Assembly: GCA_964498125.1 (NCBI GenBank)
Contig: CAZCGE010000063.1
Span: forward strand, 1 to 43,708
Origin: CAMDBL01 sp964498125
Lineage (GTDB): Bacteria; Pseudomonadota; Alphaproteobacteria; Rhizobiales; Hyphomicrobiaceae
Direction of reading: 5' to 3'
DNA: 43,708 bases
The notes under the pieces were generated by a model. That model was not told the DNA's origin and made no database searches. It saw nothing but the letters and a program-made list of their open reading frames with translations. The position numbers and the translations under genes are program-made. Shown here in pieces: positions 15,427 through 23,027 of this stretch (position 1 is the first letter of the stretch; each line of letters begins with the position of its first letter).

Positions 15427-16342
15427 GCCTTGGGCCGAATGGCCGCCGCACCAGCCGCCCGTCAATCACGAGCAGAGCCAGCGCAATGACGCCGGCCCCC
15501 AACAGCTCGCGCTCACTCATGCGCTCGCCGAGCAGAAAATAACCAAGCAGCATCGGCGTCAGCGGCAGCAACAGCGTGACAAGCAGTGCATTGGTGGCGC
15601 CCGCCCGCTTGATCAGCGTGAAGTAGATGGTGGAGGCGAGCGCCGAGGCGAAGATGCCGGTGCCGATCACTGCACCCACCACGGGCAGGCTCGGCATCGG
15701 CAGCGTCCACGGCCGCTCGACGATCAGCATCAGCGGCAGCGATATGATCAGCGTCATCGTCATATGCGCGCCGGAAATTACCAGCGGCGGATAGCCGACG
15801 AGGCGGCGTGCATAGATGCCGCCCAAGGCATAGAGCAGCGCGGCGCCGAGCAGGGCCGCCTTGGCGAGCAGCGAGGCCGGCGATCCAGCCGTCAGGTCGG
15901 GCAGCGCAAGGACGACAACGCCGGCGATGCCGATCAGCACGCCTGCCAGCCTGTTGGACGACAGCTTCTCGTCGTGGGTCAGGACATGGGCCAGGAACAG
16001 CCCGAACAACGGCGTCGTGGCGCAAAACACAGCAGCCATGCCGCCCGTCACCTGGTACTGCGCCCACACGATCAGGCAGAACGGGATGTAGTTGTTGAGC
16101 AGCGACAAAACCACGAACGGCCCCCAGTCCCTGAGCCGCGCCGGGTAACGGTGCCCGGCGATCAGCACCATGGCCGTGATCAGCAGCACAGCCGGCACCA
16201 GGCGCAGACTGGCGATGGTGAACAACGGCAGCTCGCGATTGACCACGGCGATGAAGAAGTAGGCGCTGCCCCACAGCATCGCGTGCAGGCACAACAAGGC
16301 CCACTCCGCCCCACCCATCCGGAGGTGTGGTGCTGGCGGCAT
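15413..16342 (-). CDS. EamA/DMT-family transporter
   Basis: A 309-residue inner-membrane protein with ten predicted helices in two EamA repeats; the pattern LWGSAYFFIAVVNRELP at the start and LLLPLTPMLLGYFLLGERMS in the second repeat is typical. DMT members export amino acids, purines or other metabolites; the substrate cannot be told here. The ATG at 16342 shares one base with the stop of the upstream HTH gene, so it is translated as the third gene of the tumE-tumA-eamA operon. A GTG at 16348 would also be in frame. Confidence 0.85.
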   Translation of the reverse strand: MPPAPHLRMGGAEWALLCLHAMLWGSAYFFIAVVNRELPLFTIASLRLVPAVLLITAMVLIAGHRYPARLRDWGPFVVLSLLNNYIPFCLIVWAQYQVTGGMAAVFCATTPLFGLFLAHVLTHDEKLSSNRLAGVLIGIAGVVVLALPDLTAGSPASLLAKAALLGAALLYALGGIYARRLVGYPPLVISGAHMTMTLIISLPLMLIVERPWTLPMPSLPVVGAVIGTGIFASALASTIYFTLIKRAGATNALLVTLLLPLTPMLLGYFLLGERMSERELLGAGVIALALLVIDGRLVRRPFGPRLTRA

Positions 16343-16701
16343 CAACACAATGAGAGCGTGAGTGAAATGGCCTTGTACGGCACTTCGGGCCGGATGCGCC
16401 CGCGCGCTCCGCGATTGAGGCGCACGAAGCCGTAGCGCTCCATGGTCCTGAGCGTCCGCGACAAATTTCCCGGCGCTCGGCCGGTTCGCGCGGCCAGGTC
16501 ATGCAGCGACTCCGGCCGCGTGGCAACGATCAGCTCCAACAACGCCCGGTTCTTGTTCGACAGCACCTTGGCAAAGCTCTCCGTCGAGGTGAACCACACC
16601 TTGGGATCGCTCGGCCCGGGCTTGATCTCGCCCCGCGCGATACTCAAGGTGCGCTCCTTCATCTCGTCCAGCGAGGCAATCCCGACCTTTAGCGTGCTCA
16701 T
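16342..16701 (-). CDS. HTH DNA-binding protein, HVO_A0114/TumA-like antitoxin
   Basis: A 119-residue protein with a winged-helix segment LHDLAARTGRAPGNLSRTL followed by MERYGFVRLNRGARGRIRP. This pattern is found in HVO_A0114-type regulators, which pair with TumE (DUF6516) toxins as the antitoxin TumA. The start overlaps the tumE stop by 4 bp and the stop overlaps the EamA start by 1 bp. It probably binds the palindrome in front of tumE (17072-17088) and represses the operon. A solo MarR-like regulator is the alternative, but the upstream TumE-like gene supports the pair. Confidence 0.8.
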   Translation of the reverse strand: MSTLKVGIASLDEMKERTLSIARGEIKPGPSDPKVWFTSTESFAKVLSNKNRALLELIVATRPESLHDLAARTGRAPGNLSRTLRTMERYGFVRLNRGARGRIRPEVPYKAISLTLSLC

Positions 16702-17063
16702 CGGCTTACTCCTCTCTCCTTCAGGACCGCGTAGACCTCGTCCCAGAAGTCTCCGAGCAATGTCGCTGCGTCCCGGTATTCGTAGGGTTTGACCGCTCTT
16801 AAACGGTGCTTGTGATCATGTGCTCGCCCGGCCTTGCCGCCGGGACCTGAGCCACGTCGTACGGCGTGCGCGTTGTCGAACCCCACCAGCCGCGCGCCGT
16901 CCGGCCCATGCAGCGTCAGCGAATAGTCGAGCCCGTGCGGCTTCTCCGCCGTCGGCTCGATCCGCGTTACGACGAAGCCCACCCAGTGCCTTGTCTCGGG
17001 ATCCACCACCAGCACCGTGCCATCGAGCTCGAGCAGCGTATCGAGGGATGGGTCACGTTGCAT
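16698..17063 (-). CDS. TumE-family (DUF6516) toxin-like protein
   Basis: A 121-residue protein with the DUF6516 pattern: LDYSLTLHGPDGARLVGFDNAH, which in this family is followed by a basic, His-rich stretch (GRAHDHKHRL) and YEYRDAATLLGDFWDEV. Quoted segment boundaries are approximate. TumE proteins are toxins of type II pairs with HVO_A0114-type antitoxins; the His/Asp-rich motif may be catalytic. ATG at 17063 is chosen because it lies just downstream of a likely promoter and operator; another ATG at 17072 falls inside that palindrome. The toxin comes first in the operon, reverse to the usual order but common for TumE. Confidence 0.75.
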   Translation of the reverse strand: MQRDPSLDTLLELDGTVLVVDPETRHWVGFVVTRIEPTAEKPHGLDYSLTLHGPDGARLVGFDNAHAVRRGSGPGGKAGRAHDHKHRLRAVKPYEYRDAATLLGDFWDEVYAVLKERGVSR

Positions 17064-17070
17064 ACTTATC

Positions 17071-17098
17071 ATTATCACATATTGATAATATTCCGCAA
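17071..17098 (-). promoter_or_regulatory. Promoter and operator palindrome of the tumE operon
   Basis: On the minus strand, TTGCGG (17098-17093) and GATAAT (17076-17071) have a 16-nt spacer. A 17-bp palindrome, TTATCA-5 nt-TGATAA (17072-17088), lies between and over the -10. The start codon follows about 8 nt later, so the message could be nearly leaderless. The site suits autorepression by the HTH antitoxin. This AT-rich patch stands out against the GC-rich flanks. Confidence 0.5.
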
Positions 17099-17308
17099 GC
17101 ACGGCATGGCGAGAGACCGCGAGCAGGGAGGCGCAGCCACGACGACGGCGGCACTCCCATCTGTCCACCTCAGGGCGCGATCACCCTGTCTTTGCCAAAT
17201 ACAGAGTAGTAGACGGTGCCGTGCGCTCGCAGTGCCGATTTCGACTGGACGCCCCGCCCGCGAGCGGGCACCTTCGCCGTCTCAGCTCAAAGCACTGGAG
17301 CCCGCGCC

Positions 17309-18313
17309 ATGTCCTGCGCCTATGCCGGCAGCAACATCACCGGCACCGACGGCGTCATCGCCGTCGACAAGGTGGCCAATAAGATCCGCTTCTATGATCC
17401 GCTGACGGTGAAGGAGATCAAGGCGATCGATGCGCCGGAGCCGGCCATTCACGAGATGGCGATCTCTTCGGATCGACGCATGGCCTACATGCCGCTCTAC
17501 GGCGATGGCATTTACGGCAACAACAAGAAGCCCAACAATAAGATCATCGCCATCGACCTCGCGCAGAAGACGCTGGTCGACGTGATCGACCTTGGCAGCT
17601 ATATCGCCCCGCACGGCATGGTGATGTCATCGGCCGGCGATCTCTGGGTGGTTTGCGATATTCAGAGCAAGCTGCTCCGAATCCGCCCGGAAAAACGCGC
17701 CATCGAGGCCGTCCACGACACGCCCGGCAAGGGCCCGCACGTGCTGACGCTGCTGCCGGACGAGAGCCGCATCTACGTGTCCAGCAAGGAAGGCGATGTC
17801 GGCGTGTTCGACGTCGCCAAGGGCACATTCAGCGCGCGTATCCCGGTACGCGGCAAAGGCATCGAGTTCGGCAACGGCTCGGGCAGCGAGGCCGTCCTGC
17901 CGACGCCGGCGGGCGACCGCGTGCTGCTGCTCGACAACGACAAGTGCGACTTGCGTGTGATCGACGTGGCCAGCAACACGCTGATCGACCGCGTGCCGCT
18001 ACAGATGTTCCCGTTCACCAACCCGAAGCGCTCGCGGCTCAACAAGCTGGCGTTTGCGCCGAACGGCCGCCATCTGATGGCCACCAGCTTTACCGGTGGG
18101 CTCGCCTGGCTGATCGATCCGGACGACTACCGCCAGCAGACCGTGATCGCCGTCGCCAAGGGCCCGCAAGGCATCGCCTACGCGCCCGACAACCGCTCCG
18201 CCTACGTCGCCTGCCACGACAGCGGCATCCTGACCAAGATCGACCTCGAAGCCCGCCGCGCCGTCGCGGCCATCGACGGCGGCAGCGGCATCGAGGTGCT
18301 GGCGTGGTATTGA
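17309..18313 (+). CDS. YncE-like beta-propeller protein
   Basis: A 334-residue protein made of repeated 40-45-residue blades with patterns such as NKIRFYDPLTVKEIKAI, DESRIYVSSKEGDVGVFDV, DKCDLRVIDVASNTLIDRV and NRSAYVACHDSGILTKIDL. This is the seven-bladed YncE/cytochrome cd1-like propeller. No signal peptide is seen with the ATG at 17309, which has GGAG 8 nt upstream; the frame extends back to 17216, but that part is not propeller-like. YncE-type proteins bind DNA, metals or partner proteins; no enzyme activity is implied. It stands divergent from tumE. Confidence 0.75.
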   Translation: MSCAYAGSNITGTDGVIAVDKVANKIRFYDPLTVKEIKAIDAPEPAIHEMAISSDRRMAYMPLYGDGIYGNNKKPNNKIIAIDLAQKTLVDVIDLGSYIAPHGMVMSSAGDLWVVCDIQSKLLRIRPEKRAIEAVHDTPGKGPHVLTLLPDESRIYVSSKEGDVGVFDVAKGTFSARIPVRGKGIEFGNGSGSEAVLPTPAGDRVLLLDNDKCDLRVIDVASNTLIDRVPLQMFPFTNPKRSRLNKLAFAPNGRHLMATSFTGGLAWLIDPDDYRQQTVIAVAKGPQGIAYAPDNRSAYVACHDSGILTKIDLEARRAVAAIDGGSGIEVLAWY

Positions 18314-18333
18314 CAGCGTCGGCAGTGCAACGT

Positions 18334-18488
18334 CGTAGGTTGGGTTAGCGCGGTCAGATGCGGTGCAGTATGAAGCCAACGGCAATTCCGCGCGTAACCC
18401 AACGCGGTGCTCGCAATGTTGGGTTACACGCGGAAACAATGCATGCGGATATACTATTGGCGTAGTGGACGCGCTAACCCAACCTACG
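18334..18488. repeat. Nested inverted-repeat element (GTAGGTTGGGTTA type)
   Basis: CGTAGGTTGGGTTAGCGCG (18334-18352) is matched perfectly by its reverse complement at 18470-18488. Inside, GTAACCCAAC (18394-18403) pairs with GTTGGGTTAC (18418-18427), with CCGCG and CGCGG just outside these. The 155-bp unit has no coding sequence. GTAGGTTGGGTTA-type termini are widespread interspersed repeats in Proteobacteria. It fills most of the gap between the propeller gene and ltaE and is unrelated to the 7222 element. Confidence 0.85.
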
Positions 18489-18527
18489 GGCTGACCTAAT
18501 AGCTGAGGGACAAGGAATGATCACCCC

Positions 18528-19577
18528 ATGCAACAATTCGCCTCCGACAACAATGCCGGCATGTGCCCGCAGGCGCTGGCGGCGCTGATCGAGGCCAATG
18601 GCGCCGGCCACGTCATGGGCTATGGTGACGACCGCTGGACGGCGGAAGCCTGCGACCTCGTCCGCGCACTGTTCGAGACCGATTGCGACGTCTACTTCAC
18701 GTTCTCCGGCACCGGCGCCAATGCGCTGGCGCTGGCTCACCTCTGCCGTTCCTACAACGCCGTCATCGCCCACGCCGCCTCGCACGCCGCCGAGGACGAG
18801 ACCGGGGCGCCCGAGTTCTTCTCCGGCGGCGCCAAGGTGCTCGGCGTCGATACCCCGCTCGGCAAGATCACGCCGGAGGCGGTCGAGGAGCATTGCGGCA
18901 TCATGGGGCGCATCCACACCAGCAAGCCGGCCGTGGTGACGTTGACGCAATCGACCGAGATGGGCACCGTCTACCGCCAGACCGAGATCGAGGCCGTGAC
19001 GGCGGCGGCAAAGAGGCACGGCCTCAAAGTCCACATGGATGGCGCGCGCTTCGCCAATGCCATCGCCACGCTCAATGCCAAGCCGGCGGACCTGACCTGG
19101 CGCGCCGGCGTCGATGTCATGACGCTCGGCGGCGTCAAGAACGGGCTCGCCGCCGGCGAGGCGGTGGTGTTCTTCGACCGCGCCTTGGCCCATGAGTTTG
19201 CCTGGCGCATCAAGCAGGGCGGTCAGCTCAATTCCAAGATGCGCTTCGTCTCCGCGCCGTGGCTCGGTCTGCTGAAGAACGATGTGTGGCTCGGCAACGC
19301 GCGTCACGCCAACGCCATGGCCAGGCGCCTCGAAGCGGCCATCACCGCGGCGCCCGGCATCCGCATGATGTTTCCAGTCGAGGCCAACGCCGTGTTCGCC
19401 GAGATCGATCCCGCCGTGCAGGCAGCGGTCCGTGCCAAAGGCTGGTCGTTCTACACCTTCCTCGGCAAGACCGGCTGCCGCCTGATGTGCGCCTGGGATA
19501 CCGCGCCCGAGTCGGTGGACCGTTTCAGCCGCGATCTGATTGCGCAGGCGCGGGCGCGGACGCCATCTGCCCGTTAG
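18528..19577 (+). CDS. ltaE: Low-specificity threonine aldolase
   Basis: A 349-residue fold-type I PLP enzyme cleaving L-threonine or allo-threonine to glycine and acetaldehyde. The N-terminus has FASDNNAGMCP, the PLP lysine is Lys204 in TLGGVKNGLAAGE, and LKVHMDGARFANA carries the Asp that contacts the PLP nitrogen. Length fits the family. AAGGA stands about 11 nt before the ATG. The start lies only 39 bp after a palindromic repeat, so its promoter may overlap that element. It converges with hslU after 45 bp. Confidence 0.9.
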   Translation: MQQFASDNNAGMCPQALAALIEANGAGHVMGYGDDRWTAEACDLVRALFETDCDVYFTFSGTGANALALAHLCRSYNAVIAHAASHAAEDETGAPEFFSGGAKVLGVDTPLGKITPEAVEEHCGIMGRIHTSKPAVVTLTQSTEMGTVYRQTEIEAVTAAAKRHGLKVHMDGARFANAIATLNAKPADLTWRAGVDVMTLGGVKNGLAAGEAVVFFDRALAHEFAWRIKQGGQLNSKMRFVSAPWLGLLKNDVWLGNARHANAMARRLEAAITAAPGIRMMFPVEANAVFAEIDPAVQAAVRAKGWSFYTFLGKTGCRLMCAWDTAPESVDRFSRDLIAQARARTPSAR

Positions 19578-19622
19578 GCCAATCCCGGCTGTCCGAACGG
19601 GCAGACCCATAGCCTGGCCGCA

Positions 19623-20936
19623 TCAAAGGATAAACTTCGACAGATCCGCGTTCTTGGCCAGCTCGCCGACCCGGCCCTTCACGAAGGCGCCGTCGATGGT
19701 GATGCTCTGCCCGGATCGACTGGAGGCATCGAACGAAATCTCGTCGACCACGCGCTCGATCACCGTATGCAGCCGGCGGGCGCCGATATTCTCGACGGTG
19801 GAATTGACCTGCACGGCGATGTCGGCCAGCTCATCGATGGCATCGTCCGTGAACACGAGGGTGAGGCCCTCGGTCGCCATCAGCGCCACATACTGCTTGA
19901 TCAGGTTCGCCTCCGGCTCGGTCAGGATGCGGCGGAAATCCTCGCGCAGCAGCGGCTTGAGCTCCACGCGGATCGGCAGACGGCCTTGCAATTCCGGCAG
20001 CAGATCGGACGGCTTGGCGAGATGGAAAGCGCCCGAGGCAATGAACAGCACGTGGTCGGTCTTGACCGGACCGTGCTTGGTCGACACCGTCGTGCCCTCG
20101 ATCAGCGGCAGCAGGTCGCGCTGCACGCCTTCGCGCGACACGTCGGCGCCGATCCGGCCTTGGTCGGAGCGCGAGCAAATCTTGTCGATCTCGTCGAGAA
20201 AAACGATGCCGTCGTTTTCCACCGCCCGGATCGCCTCCTGCACGATCTGCTCATTGTCGATCAGCTTGTCGCTTTCTTCCGCAATCAGAAGATCATGACT
20301 GGCCTTGACGGTCATGCGCCGCGCCTTGGTGCGCCCACCGAAGGCCTTGCCCAGCATGTCGCCGATGTTGATGGCGCCGAACGAGGCGCCGGGCTGTCCG
20401 GGAATGTCGAACATCGGCATGCCGCCGCCGGTATCGGCGACCTGGAGTTCGATCTCCTTGTCGTCCAGCTCGCTGGCACGCAGCTTGCGGCGGAAGGATT
20501 CGCGCGTGGCGGGCGATGCGCCGGCGCCAACCAGGGCGTCCAGCGCCCGTTCCTCGGCGTTCTTCTCGGCACGCGCCCGCACTTCCTTGCGCTTGACCTC
20601 CTTGACCAAGTGAATGCCCACCTCGACCAGGTCGCGCACGATCGAATCGACGTCGCGGCCGACATAGCCGACCTCGGTGAACTTGGTGGCTTCCACCTTG
20701 AGGAACGGTGCGCCCGCCAGACGGGCAAGGCGTCGCGAAATCTCCGTCTTGCCGACGCCGGTCGGGCCGATCATCAGGATGTTCTTGGGCAGCACTTCCT
20801 CGCGCAGCTCCGGGCCGAGCTGTTGGCGGCGCCAGCGGTTGCGCAAGGCGATGGCGACGGCGCGCTTGGCGTCAGCCTGGCCGACGATGTAGCGATCGAG
20901 CTCGGAGACGATTTCGCGGGGGGTGAAGCTGGTCAT
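19623..20936 (-). CDS. hslU: ATP-dependent protease ATPase subunit HslU (ClpY)
   Basis: A 437-residue AAA+ unfoldase that feeds proteins to the HslV peptidase. It starts MTSFTPREIVSELDRYIVGQ; Walker A is GPTGVGKT (57-64), Walker B is IVFLDEIDKI, and the GYVGRDVDSIVRDL pore/loop region and C-terminal LSKFIL (needed for docking HslV) are intact. hslV usually lies directly upstream or nearby; here the neighbour is a CoA-transferase gene and no hslV is in the window. The ribosome-binding site is weak. A GGGGTC-type palindrome lies 52 bp before the start. Confidence 0.97.
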   Translation of the reverse strand: MTSFTPREIVSELDRYIVGQADAKRAVAIALRNRWRRQQLGPELREEVLPKNILMIGPTGVGKTEISRRLARLAGAPFLKVEATKFTEVGYVGRDVDSIVRDLVEVGIHLVKEVKRKEVRARAEKNAEERALDALVGAGASPATRESFRRKLRASELDDKEIELQVADTGGGMPMFDIPGQPGASFGAINIGDMLGKAFGGRTKARRMTVKASHDLLIAEESDKLIDNEQIVQEAIRAVENDGIVFLDEIDKICSRSDQGRIGADVSREGVQRDLLPLIEGTTVSTKHGPVKTDHVLFIASGAFHLAKPSDLLPELQGRLPIRVELKPLLREDFRRILTEPEANLIKQYVALMATEGLTLVFTDDAIDELADIAVQVNSTVENIGARRLHTVIERVVDEISFDASSRSGQSITIDGAFVKGRVGELAKNADLSKFIL

Positions 20937-20988
20937 GGTGTGGCTATGTAGCGATGGGCGAGGGCGGCGGCAAGGAGAGGTGAAGGTC

Positions 20989-21001
20989 GGGGTCTGACCC
21001 C
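20989..21001. repeat. Solo GGGGTCTGACCCC palindrome
   Basis: A single 13-bp palindrome identical in type to the arms at 6005-6103 and 7222-7453. It lies in the 84-bp gap between the CoA-transferase stop and the hslU start. No paired arm was found nearby, so it is a lone copy or half of a decayed element. Confidence 0.75.
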
Positions 21002-21020
21002 GTCCACCTACCGACCGCGA

Positions 21021-21857
21021 TCACGCCTCGACGCGCTCAAACACGTTCTTCCCCATCCAGTGCTGGAACCCATCCTCCGTCTGTGCGGCTTTGGCGTAGG
21101 CGGCCAACTCCAGCTCGTCGGCGGGATAGGACCCCGCGAGGCCGACAGGTCGCGCACCTTGCGGCGCCACCGCGATCGACGTGACGTACAGCGCGGGAAT
21201 GGTGCCGGCGGCGAACGCATCGTCGCGCAGGAAATCGGCGTCGGCGATGCGCTCGACGGTCACCAAAGTGCGCCGTGCCGCGTGCGCCATCAGCATCAAC
21301 TCGCGACGCACGCCGATGAAGACGTTGCCATCGCGGTCGGCGCTCGCGGCGTGAAACAGGGCGACATCCGGCTTGATGGCCGGCAACAGGGCAATCGGGT
21401 CCTTGGCGCCGCCCTCGGCGAACGGATTATCGACAACCTTCCAGTCCGGCCGATGCGTCAGCAGGTCGGAGCCCAGAATGCCCCTCAGCGGCATGAACGG
21501 GATGCCCTTCTCCGCCGCCTGCAGCCCGGCATGAATGACGGGGCAGGTGGCATCCTTCATGGCGATGCGACCGGCCTTCAGGGCGGCGATGAAGCGCGGC
21601 GGCAGTCCGTGCTCGCCCAGCGTCATGGCGGCGGCCTCGACGCTGGCGACACAACCGGCGCCGATCAGCCAATCGGCCTGGAAGCCGCCGCTCGGCACGC
21701 CGATCAGATGCAAGCCCTTGGCGCGCCGACGGATCAGCGCCTTGACCACAGCCATGGCGCATCCCGAATAGTCCGGCGGGATGGCGATGCTGGCGCCATC
21801 GGGGATGGCCCTGGCCAGGGCTTCGAGATCGAGGATCTGGGGTCCGGCGATCGGCAT
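21021..21857 (-). CDS. CoA-transferase family I, subunit A-like (orphan)
   Basis: A 278-residue protein resembling the alpha subunit of glutaconate/3-oxoadipate-type CoA-transferases: IPDGASIAIPPDYSGCAMAVV at the start (a variant of the usual DGxxxxxGGF region), LHLIGVPSGGFQADWLIG and IKPDVALFHAASADRDGNV, which is highly typical. The catalytic glutamate of these enzymes sits on the beta subunit, and no beta-subunit gene is adjacent, so the partner must be elsewhere or the protein acts alone. The ATG at 21857 has AGGAG 8 nt upstream. The next gene downstream is hslU, which does not suggest a shared pathway. Confidence 0.75.
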   Translation of the reverse strand: MPIAGPQILDLEALARAIPDGASIAIPPDYSGCAMAVVKALIRRRAKGLHLIGVPSGGFQADWLIGAGCVASVEAAAMTLGEHGLPPRFIAALKAGRIAMKDATCPVIHAGLQAAEKGIPFMPLRGILGSDLLTHRPDWKVVDNPFAEGGAKDPIALLPAIKPDVALFHAASADRDGNVFIGVRRELMLMAHAARRTLVTVERIADADFLRDDAFAAGTIPALYVTSIAVAPQGARPVGLAGSYPADELELAAYAKAAQTEDGFQHWMGKNVFERVEA

Positions 21858-22011
21858 GGCGAAGGCTCCTGCATGATCTCGACCGACCTTAACGTGCAAT
21901 TGCCTGGGTGCAAGGGGCACGATCCGGTCTCCCCTTTGCCCGGACGGCCGCATGTGGCATTCCCTAGGGTGTGGCCCGGTCGGCGGGCATGCCAATTGGC
22001 GAGGCGGCAAC

Positions 22012-23010
22012 ATGCGATTTGGCTTGTTTGGTGGGGCTCGGGTGCAGCGCGGGGAACCTGGCGAGACGAGCGCCAAGGGTTTGGCGGACTATATCGCCTA
22101 CAACATCGAGGCCGAGGCGCTGGGCTACCATTCGACGTTTCTGACCGAACATCATTTCACCGGCGTCGGCCAGATCTCGGCGCCGCTGCACGTGTTGACG
22201 GCGGTCGCCACGCAAACCTCGACACTGAGGCTCGGCACCGCCGTCATGGTGCTGGCCTGGCATAATCCAATCATGCTGGCCGAACAGGCCGCGACGCTGG
22301 ATCTGATCTCCAATGGGCGCCTGGAGCTCGGCATCGGCAAAGGCTATCGCGCCTCCGAGTTCGCCGGTTTCGCCATGCCGATGCAGGAAGCCGAAGGGCG
22401 GTTCGCGGAATCCTTCGGCTTGCTGGTGAAGGCCTTCACCAGCGAGCAGCGTTTCTCGCATGCCGGCAAATACTGGCAGTTCGACAACATCGTGGTCGAA
22501 CCACCACCCGCGCAGCGGCCGCATCCGCCCTTGTGGATGGCGGCCGGCAACCCCGACTCGATCCGCAAGGTTGCCGAGCTTGGTTGCAACCTTTTGCTCG
22601 ACCAGTTCCAGTCGCCCGAGCAGATCGGCGAGCGCATCGCCCAATACAAGTCGGTGGTGGAGGCACACGGCCGCACCTTCGATCCCATGCAGGTCGCCGT
22701 CGCCCGCAATGCCTATGTTGCCATTGGCGCCGCCGACAAGGACTCCGCCCTGGCGCAGCAGGTCAAGGTGCACCGGCGCATGGTCGAGCTGTCGCAGCGC
22801 GCCGATGGCGTCAATCGATCGCATATTCTCCAGTACGACGGCAAACCCGGCAGCACCGAGGAGCATGCGCTGTTTGGCTCGGCCGAAGAGATCATCGCCC
22901 GGCTCGAAGGGTTGCGGGCGGTCGGTGTCGAGCAGGTGCTGATCAACAGTGGCGGCAACGCCTTGCAGAGCATGCGCCGCTTTGCCAAGCACGTCATGCC
23001 GGCACTGTGA
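22012..23010 (+). CDS. LLM-class (luciferase-like) flavin-dependent oxidoreductase
   Basis: A 332-residue TIM-barrel flavoprotein. YHSTFLTEHHF near the N-terminus, LRLGTAVMVLAWHNPIMLAEQ, and NGRLELGIGKGYRASEF are the usual landmarks of bacterial-luciferase-like monooxygenases that use FMNH2 or F420. The substrate is unknown. The ATG at 22012 has GAGG 7 nt upstream and starts directly at the first beta strand (MRFGLF). It is divergent from the CoA-transferase gene with 154 bp between starts, and converges with lysS. Confidence 0.9.
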   Translation: MRFGLFGGARVQRGEPGETSAKGLADYIAYNIEAEALGYHSTFLTEHHFTGVGQISAPLHVLTAVATQTSTLRLGTAVMVLAWHNPIMLAEQAATLDLISNGRLELGIGKGYRASEFAGFAMPMQEAEGRFAESFGLLVKAFTSEQRFSHAGKYWQFDNIVVEPPPAQRPHPPLWMAAGNPDSIRKVAELGCNLLLDQFQSPEQIGERIAQYKSVVEAHGRTFDPMQVAVARNAYVAIGAADKDSALAQQVKVHRRMVELSQRADGVNRSHILQYDGKPGSTEEHALFGSAEEIIARLEGLRAVGVEQVLINSGGNALQSMRRFAKHVMPAL

Positions 23011-23027
23011 GAGTGAGGCGGCGGTCG

